NCBI GenBank assembly: GCA_934646185.1
Contig: CAKUEH010000041.1
Coordinates: 1 to 19,803, forward strand
Direction: 5' to 3'
Length of the DNA stretch: 19,803 bases
Source of the DNA: an uncultured Oscillospiraceae bacterium
GTDB lineage: Bacteria > Bacillota > Clostridia > Oscillospirales > Oscillospiraceae
Made by a program: the position numbers and the translations under genes. The notes beneath the pieces are model-generated. The model did not search any database. It was not told the DNA's origin and saw nothing but the letters and a program-made list of their open reading frames with translations. Numbering within the stretch: the first letter of the stretch is position 1; every line of letters starts with the position of its first letter. Below, piece by piece: positions 15,739 through 19,803 of this stretch.

Positions 15739-15778
15739 CAGAACCGGCCTGCCGCATATGCGGCAGGCCGGTTCTGTT
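15739..15778. repeat. 40-nt perfect palindrome
   Basis: Positions 15739-15758 and 15759-15778 are exact reverse complements (left half begins ACAGAACCGGCCTGCCG), with no spacer. As RNA it makes a very stable GC-rich hairpin. Neither side carries a T-run, so it is not a canonical terminator, though it may stall RNA polymerase or protect the 3' end of the glycerol-operon mRNA, which is read toward it. Confidence 0.8.
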
Positions 15779-15783
15779 GGTGT

Positions 15784-15821
15784 AGAAAAGAAAGAAGAAA
15801 GAGAAGAGAGGAAAGAAAAGA
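15784..15821. repeat. 38-nt homopurine/homopyrimidine tract
   Basis: All 38 plus-strand bases are A or G (repeats of GAAAGAA/GAGA type). It lies 5 nt from the perfect palindrome. The glycerol-operon transcript, read on the other strand, would carry a pyrimidine tract before the hairpin. Together with the palindrome it fills most of the 294-nt gene-free gap (15625-15918); no ORF of note is seen there. Confidence 0.7.
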
Positions 15822-15918
15822 TTGGCTTGCTTACGAGTATGAGTATACCGGCCAATCATGTCGGAAATATGAACGAATCCGAAAGGATTTGTGAACATTT
15901 CCTGCGCTTCATTCCCAA

Positions 15919-16284
15919 TTACTGTACATTTTTCGTCGCGATGATATCGACGCCCGTTCCGGCCGCGTTTGCCAGCAGCACGTCGCCGATCTTCACGGGC
16001 GCGTGCGCCGTGACCTGGCGGAGCGCCGCGACGATCTCGAAGATCTTGCCCTTCGGGATATCCTGCGCCGTCTTGCAGCTGACGACGGCCGCGCCGGTCA
16101 TGCTTCCGGTCAGCCGGACGGTGCTCGTGACGATGCGCGTTGGATTTGTGACTTCCTTCCGTGCGTAATCATGTCCGCGCTTGCAGGTATATCCGGCGAC
16201 ATCCCGAATCTCGCTGTTTTCCAGCATGACGGTGATCGAACAGCCGAGTGGGCAGCCGATGCAGGTCAGTTCTCGTTTTTCCAT
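15919..16284 (-). CDS. DUF1667 Cys-rich protein, partner of the GlpA/GlpB-like enzymes
   Basis: A 121-residue protein. The N-terminus has a CxxCxxxC cluster (C8, C11, C15) and C34 in GYTCKRGHDYARKEV, which looks like a site for an iron-sulfur cluster or metal. The rest (NPTRIVTSTVRL, then IPKGKIFEIVAALRQ, APVKIGDVLLANAAGTGVDI) is the DUF1667 pattern. In Firmicutes this family is regularly encoded behind a GlpA-like dehydrogenase and a second FAD oxidoreductase. Here it begins 2 nt after the latter, with tandem GGAGG sites. I infer that it is a small electron-transfer or assembly subunit of a three-part glycerol-3-phosphate dehydrogenase, replacing the larger GlpC of enterobacteria. It is the last gene of the operon. 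Confidence 0.88.
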   Translation of the reverse strand: MEKRELTCIGCPLGCSITVMLENSEIRDVAGYTCKRGHDYARKEVTNPTRIVTSTVRLTGSMTGAAVVSCKTAQDIPKGKIFEIVAALRQVTAHAPVKIGDVLLANAAGTGVDIIATKNVQ

Positions 16285-16286
16285 CG

Positions 16287-17546
16287 TTATGCCTCCTCCA
16301 CTGTGATATGAATGCGCGTCAGGCCGGGATGGGCGTCCAGCATGGCTTTTGTGAGCTTCAGCTCCTCCATTTCACCCGGAGCCATGACGGGACGTTTGCG
16401 CGTGAGCACCGCGTCGTCGTCCAGCAGCAGCTTCACAACACGCTTTTTCATCACGCCTCCCACGCGGAACCGGAGCACCAGATCGTCTGCGGCCAGCTTC
16501 GGGTCGATGCTTGCCGGGACGGTGTAGCGGATGCCGCCCTCAAACGTGACGGGGATATCATGGCGCTCCGCCGTTTCGCCCTGCGAAAGATACCGCACGG
16601 CGGCGCGGCCTGCCGCCGCAGCCTCTTCGGAGACGTAGTCGACCAGATCGTGTACATGCAGCACATTGCCCGCCGCAAAGACACCAGGGATGCTTGTCTG
16701 CAAACTCTCGTCGACGACGGGGCCGTTCGTGACCGGCGAGATCTCCACGCCCATGCCGCGCGAAAGCTCGTTTTCCGGGATCAGACCGCAGGACAGCAGC
16801 AGCGTGTCGCAGTCGTAGTGGATCTCCGTGCCGGGGATCGGCTTACGGTCGGGGCCGACCTCCGCGATCGTGATGCCGGAAACGCGCTCCTTGCCCTCAA
16901 TGTTCACAACGGTGTGGCTGAGCTTGAGGGGGATGTCAAAGTCGTTCAGGCACTGGACGATATTGCGTTTCAGACCGCCGGAGTAGGGCAGCAGCTCCGC
17001 CACGACCAGCACCTTCGCACCCTCGAGCGTCATGCGCCGCGCCATGATGAGGCCAATGTCGCCGCTGCCGAGAATGACGACTCTGCGGCCCGGCATGTAG
17101 CCCTCCATGTTTACAAGCCGCTGCGCCGTACCGGCTGAGTAAATGCCCGCCGGGCGGTAGCCGGGGATGTTCAGCGCGCCGCGGCTTCTTTCGCGGCAGC
17201 CCATGGTCAGGATGATCGCCCGCGCGTCGATCTCGGTGAGTCCTTCCTCGCGGTTCACCGCCGTGATGTGCTTGTCTTCACTGATAGACAGCACCATCGT
17301 ATTGAGCTTGTACTCGATCTTCCGCTCGAGTGCCTGCGTGATGTACCGCGCGGCGTATTCCGGGCCGGTCAGCTCTTCGCCGAAGGTGTGCAGACCGAAG
17401 CCGTTGTGGATGCACTGGTTCAGAATGCCGCCCAGCTGCACGTCGCGCTCCAGAATCAGAATGCTCCGGCAGCCCGCGTCATATGCCGCGATGGCCGCCG
17501 ACAGACCGGCGGGGCCGCCGCCGATGACGACAATATCATATTTCAT
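16287..17546 (-). CDS. FAD/NAD(P)-dependent oxidoreductase (GlpB-like position)
   Basis: A 419-residue flavoprotein of the pyridine nucleotide-disulfide oxidoreductase class. The FAD Rossmann motif IGGGPAGLSAAIAAYDAG is at residues ~8-25. A second dinucleotide motif, VVILGSGDIGLIMARRMTLE, lies near 155-174. The closing FAD motif is GVFAAGNVLHVHDLVDYVS (~290). The C-terminal ~100 residues are an extra module lacking the redox CxxC pair of thioredoxin-reductase types. Its ATG overlaps the stop of the upstream GlpA-like gene (ATGA), and the DUF1667 gene follows by 2 nt, so the three are coupled. Likely role: transfer of electrons from the GlpA-like subunit to NAD(P) or a quinone-independent acceptor. 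That direction is inference; the sequence shows only the two nucleotide sites. Confidence 0.88.
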   Translation of the reverse strand: MKYDIVVIGGGPAGLSAAIAAYDAGCRSILILERDVQLGGILNQCIHNGFGLHTFGEELTGPEYAARYITQALERKIEYKLNTMVLSISEDKHITAVNREEGLTEIDARAIILTMGCRERSRGALNIPGYRPAGIYSAGTAQRLVNMEGYMPGRRVVILGSGDIGLIMARRMTLEGAKVLVVAELLPYSGGLKRNIVQCLNDFDIPLKLSHTVVNIEGKERVSGITIAEVGPDRKPIPGTEIHYDCDTLLLSCGLIPENELSRGMGVEISPVTNGPVVDESLQTSIPGVFAAGNVLHVHDLVDYVSEEAAAAGRAAVRYLSQGETAERHDIPVTFEGGIRYTVPASIDPKLAADDLVLRFRVGGVMKKRVVKLLLDDDAVLTRKRPVMAPGEMEELKLTKAMLDAHPGLTRIHITVEEA

Positions 17547-18997
17547 TTGTCCTGCACCTCCCCAAGCTCGTCCTTATTGATGCCGACGATCAGCCGGGAA
17601 GCGCCGCCGCATTTGGTGATCTCGCTCTGGCTGACATGCAGCTCACGCGCCAGGATCTCCATCACACGCGGGCTGCAGAAGCCCGCCTGACAGCGGCCCA
17701 TGCCTGCGCGCGTGCGGCGCTTGACGCCATCAAGACTTTTTGCGCCGAGCGGACGGCGGATGGCGTCGAGGATCTCGCCCTCCGTGACCTGTTCGCAGCG
17801 GCAGATGATCTGCCCGTAGGCGGGCTTTTCGCGGATCAGCTTCTGATAGTCCTCCTTGGAAAGCGTCTTCGGGTCGAGCACGCCTTTGCGCGTGGCGATG
17901 AAATGCTCCTTTTCCTTCAGTCCCATCAGATCGCGCATCAGCTCCGACACATGCAGGCCGATGGCGGGGGAGGAGGTCAGGCCGGGCGATTCGATGCCCG
18001 CGCAGTCGATGAACTGCTGCGCGCCCTCAGCCTCGCCGATGACGAATTCGTGGTGATCCTCATGCGCACGCAGACCCGCGAAGCTCGTGATGGTCTGCCG
18101 GATGGGAAGATTCTCGACCGTTGCGCCCGCCTTTTCGATCAGGTCGTTCAGACCCTCGGCGGTGGTGTTCGTGCCCTCGCGGTCTTCAATGTCGATGGCC
18201 GTCGGGCCGACGATGGTGTTGCCGTGGACGGTCGGGCTGACCAGAACTCCCTTGCCGAGCTTGCCGGGCAGCTGGAAGATGGTATGCGAGACGAAATCGC
18301 CGGTACTCTTGTCCAGCAGGCAGTAATCGCCGCGCCGCGGCGTGATGTGCAGCTTGCGGGTCGAGACCATATTGTGCAGCACGTCCGAATAGACACCCGC
18401 GGCGTTGATGACATAGCGCGATTCAAAATCGCCGTGGTTGGTGTGGATCGTCCAATAGCCGTCCTCCCACGTAAAGCCGGTGACTTCGGTATTGAACTGG
18501 AATTCCACGCCGTTGTCAAAGGCGTTCTCTGCCAGCGCGATGGTCAGATTGAATGGGCAGACAATGCCGCCGGTCGGCGCCCAGAGCGCTGCGACAGTGT
18601 GTTTCGACACATTCGGCTCCAGCTCGTGCAGGCGCTTTGCGTCCACGATCTCGAGCTCCTTTACGCCGTTTTTCACGCCGTTTTCGTACAGCGCATGCAG
18701 CTTCGGCAGATCCTCCTCGGACATGCACACAACGAGCGAGCCGTTCATTTTGAACGCAAAATCAAGATCCTTCGCAAGCTGCGGCATCATGAGATTGCCT
18801 TCCAGATTCATTTTTGCCATCAGGCTTCCGTGCGCGGCGTCAAAGCCGGCGTGGACGATGGCGCTGTTGGCCTTGGAGGTGCCGCAGCACACGTCCTCCG
18901 CCTTTTCCAGCACCAGCATCCTGCCCTCATAGCGGGACAGATACCGCGCGACCGCGCAGCCGGTGACGCCTGCGCCGATGATGATGATGTCGTACAA
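17543..18997 (-). CDS. glpA: Anaerobic glycerol-3-phosphate dehydrogenase-like FAD protein with [2Fe-2S] domain
   Basis: A 484-residue GlpA/DAO-family dehydrogenase. It carries the FAD Rossmann site YDIIIIGAGVTGCAVARYLS at the N-terminus, then GTSKANSAIVHAGFD, and a DAO core with INAAGVYSDVLHNM and GLRAHEDHHEFVIGEAEG. The C-terminal BFD-like [2Fe-2S] domain has four cysteines (CRC at 399/401, GRCQAGFC at 436/441). It would oxidise glycerol-3-phosphate to dihydroxyacetone phosphate and pass electrons to its partners. Start: no ATG precedes the homology. A TTG at 18997 lies 7 nt after AAAGGAGG (19003-19010) and fits exactly; a longer TTG frame at 19021 would put the ribosome site inside the gene. 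A terminator-like hairpin separates it from glpF. No glpK is in the window. Related proteins are often labelled only NAD(P)/FAD-dependent oxidoreductase, so the substrate rests on the glpF neighbour. Confidence 0.88.
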   Translation of the reverse strand: MYDIIIIGAGVTGCAVARYLSRYEGRMLVLEKAEDVCCGTSKANSAIVHAGFDAAHGSLMAKMNLEGNLMMPQLAKDLDFAFKMNGSLVVCMSEEDLPKLHALYENGVKNGVKELEIVDAKRLHELEPNVSKHTVAALWAPTGGIVCPFNLTIALAENAFDNGVEFQFNTEVTGFTWEDGYWTIHTNHGDFESRYVINAAGVYSDVLHNMVSTRKLHITPRRGDYCLLDKSTGDFVSHTIFQLPGKLGKGVLVSPTVHGNTIVGPTAIDIEDREGTNTTAEGLNDLIEKAGATVENLPIRQTITSFAGLRAHEDHHEFVIGEAEGAQQFIDCAGIESPGLTSSPAIGLHVSELMRDLMGLKEKEHFIATRKGVLDPKTLSKEDYQKLIREKPAYGQIICRCEQVTEGEILDAIRRPLGAKSLDGVKRRTRAGMGRCQAGFCSPRVMEILARELHVSQSEITKCGGASRLIVGINKDELGEVQDK

Positions 18998-19002
18998 AAA
19001 GA

Positions 19003-19010
19003 TTCCTCCT
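19003..19010 (-). promoter_or_regulatory. Ribosome site that fixes the TTG start of the GlpA-like gene
   Basis: AAAGGAGG read on the minus strand lies 7 nt before a TTG codon (18995-18997), and that TTG begins directly at the conserved FAD-binding strand. Confidence 0.75.
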
Positions 19011-19020
19011 TTATCCGCCA

Positions 19021-19080
19021 AAGAAAGTCGGGCAGCCCAAATAAGCCTTCCGGTGGGAGGGTTGGACTGCCCGACACTTT
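19021..19080 (-). terminator. Terminator-like stem-loop between glpF and the GlpA-like gene
   Basis: A 9-bp perfect outer stem (19027-19035 with 19067-19075) encloses a second stem (CCAA 19037-19040 with TTGG 19062-19065) and a further CC/GG-rich inner pairing. Read on the minus strand the structure ends in TTTCTTT (19026 down to ~19020). It sits 40 nt after the glpF stop and ends about 10 nt before the downstream ribosome site. Partial termination would give more glpF than dehydrogenase mRNA; antitermination control is possible but not shown. Confidence 0.65.
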
Positions 19081-19119
19081 CACTTAGAGCAGAGCATATT
19101 CAGATGCTTGGGCAGTACG

Positions 19120-19803
19120 TTACGCAGCCCAGGGGATGACGTTGTAGAGCAGGACAGCGACGATACCGCCGATGATGGGCCCAAAGATGGGGACAATCAG
19201 GCCGTATTTGAAGTTGCTGGAGCCCTTGCCCTTGATGGGGAGAATGGCGTGTGCGATACGCGGGCCGAGGTCACGCGCCGGGTTCAGCGCATAGCCGGTC
19301 AGACCGCCGAGGGACATGCCGATCGAGACGATGATGCCGAAGACCAGCAGCTTGCCGACGCCGGCAGCCAGCTGCGGGACCTGGTTCAGACCGCAGATCG
19401 CGAAAACCAGAACGAAGGTCGCGATGGCTTCCTGCACGATGTTGCGGCCGGTGTTGGGGATGGACGGGCCGGTGGAGAAGACGCCGAGCTTGGTGCCGGG
19501 ATCTTCCGTGGCATCAAAGTGATCTTTGAAGAGGATGTAGACCAGAACGCCGCCGACGATACCGCCGAGGATCTGCGCGATGACATAGCCGGGGACCAGT
19601 GCCCAGTCGAACATGCCGCCGACAGCCAGCGCGATGGTCAGCGCGGGGTTGAAGCTCGCGCCGGAGGCTTCGCCGAAGATGAACGCGGGAACCATGACCG
19701 CAAGGCCCCATGCAATGGTGATCTGAATGGAGCCTGCGCCCTTCATGCCGGACTTGTTGAGGGTCACGTTTGCAACGACGCCGTCGCCGAGCAGGATCAG
19801 CAT
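19120..19803 (-). CDS. glpF: Glycerol uptake facilitator (aquaglyceroporin), 5' end cut by window
   Basis: The visible 227 residues cover most of a MIP-family channel; about 10-20 N-terminal residues lie beyond the window (the first codon shown, in MLILLGDGVVANV, is within the first membrane helix). The two pore half-helices carry NPA at residues 52-54 (ASFNPALTIAL) and NPARD at 174-178 (YALNPARDLGPR). The Asp after the second NPAR is typical of glycerol-conducting channels rather than strict aquaporins. The inserted loop between helices (FKDHFDATEDPGTKLGVFST) also fits GlpF. It admits glycerol by facilitated diffusion across the membrane and heads, or lies upstream in, the operon with the glycerol-3-phosphate dehydrogenase genes, which supports the glycerol assignment. 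Confidence 0.93.
   Translation of the reverse strand: MLILLGDGVVANVTLNKSGMKGAGSIQITIAWGLAVMVPAFIFGEASGASFNPALTIALAVGGMFDWALVPGYVIAQILGGIVGGVLVYILFKDHFDATEDPGTKLGVFSTGPSIPNTGRNIVQEAIATFVLVFAICGLNQVPQLAAGVGKLLVFGIIVSIGMSLGGLTGYALNPARDLGPRIAHAILPIKGKGSSNFKYGLIVPIFGPIIGGIVAVLLYNVIPWAA

Noticed and set aside
17636..19087. 483-codon open frame on the plus strand
   Set aside because: Antisense to the GlpA-like gene; no ribosome site or domain, and composition is typical of a shadow frame.

Overview
The window looks like chromosomal DNA of a GC-rich gut-type anaerobic Firmicute, probably clostridial (Oscillospiraceae-like). This placement is inferred from strong AGGAGG ribosome sites, sigma-A-type promoters, a sortase-anchored surface protein, a BMP/YufO-type nucleoside ABC transporter, and an anaerobic glycerol-3-phosphate oxidoreductase set with a DUF1667 partner. 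No rRNA, tRNA, transposase, phage gene or CRISPR array was seen.

Left end (1-2300). The 3' end of uronate isomerase (uxaC) meets an AraC-family regulator convergently across a strong terminator. The regulator has lost its N-terminus. Beyond it are further gene remnants: an unidentified C-terminal fragment, then an open 269-codon ORF that reads as an in-frame mosaic of an internally deleted alpha/beta-hydrolase (carbohydrate-esterase type), a slice of a GH78-type alpha-L-rhamnosidase and an unrecognised tail. I read this as the collapsed remains of a plant-polysaccharide/uronate utilisation locus. A hairpin-rich non-coding stretch follows.

2244-7890, plus strand. A promoter drives a monocistronic LPQTG-anchored Cna_B-type surface protein with its own terminator. 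An amino-sugar operon comes next: a NahK-like sugar 1-kinase (APH fold), nagB, an unusual ROK-family protein and nagA. It would convert N-acetylhexosamines to fructose-6-phosphate. A 16-codon leader ORF overlaps the start of the first gene.

7890-14960, minus strand. This is a nucleoside scavenging operon: near-consensus promoter, BMP lipoprotein, repeat-rich gap, two-domain ATPase, two permeases and two tandem nucleoside hydrolases. Nucleosides are imported and split to base plus ribose. The genes overlap or abut, except at the gap after the lipoprotein gene, which holds a weak terminator and nested inverted repeats.

15025-19803, minus strand. A DUF308 membrane protein stands alone. A glycerol operon is read toward it: glpF (cut by the window end), a terminator-like hairpin, a GlpA-like FAD/[2Fe-2S] dehydrogenase with a TTG start, a GlpB-like FAD/NAD oxidoreductase and a small DUF1667 Cys-rich protein. 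Between this operon and the DUF308 gene lie a 40-nt perfect palindrome and a 38-nt homopurine tract.

The core operons look orthodox. The unusual material is the mosaic ORF region at 940-2040 and the intergenic repeat structures.
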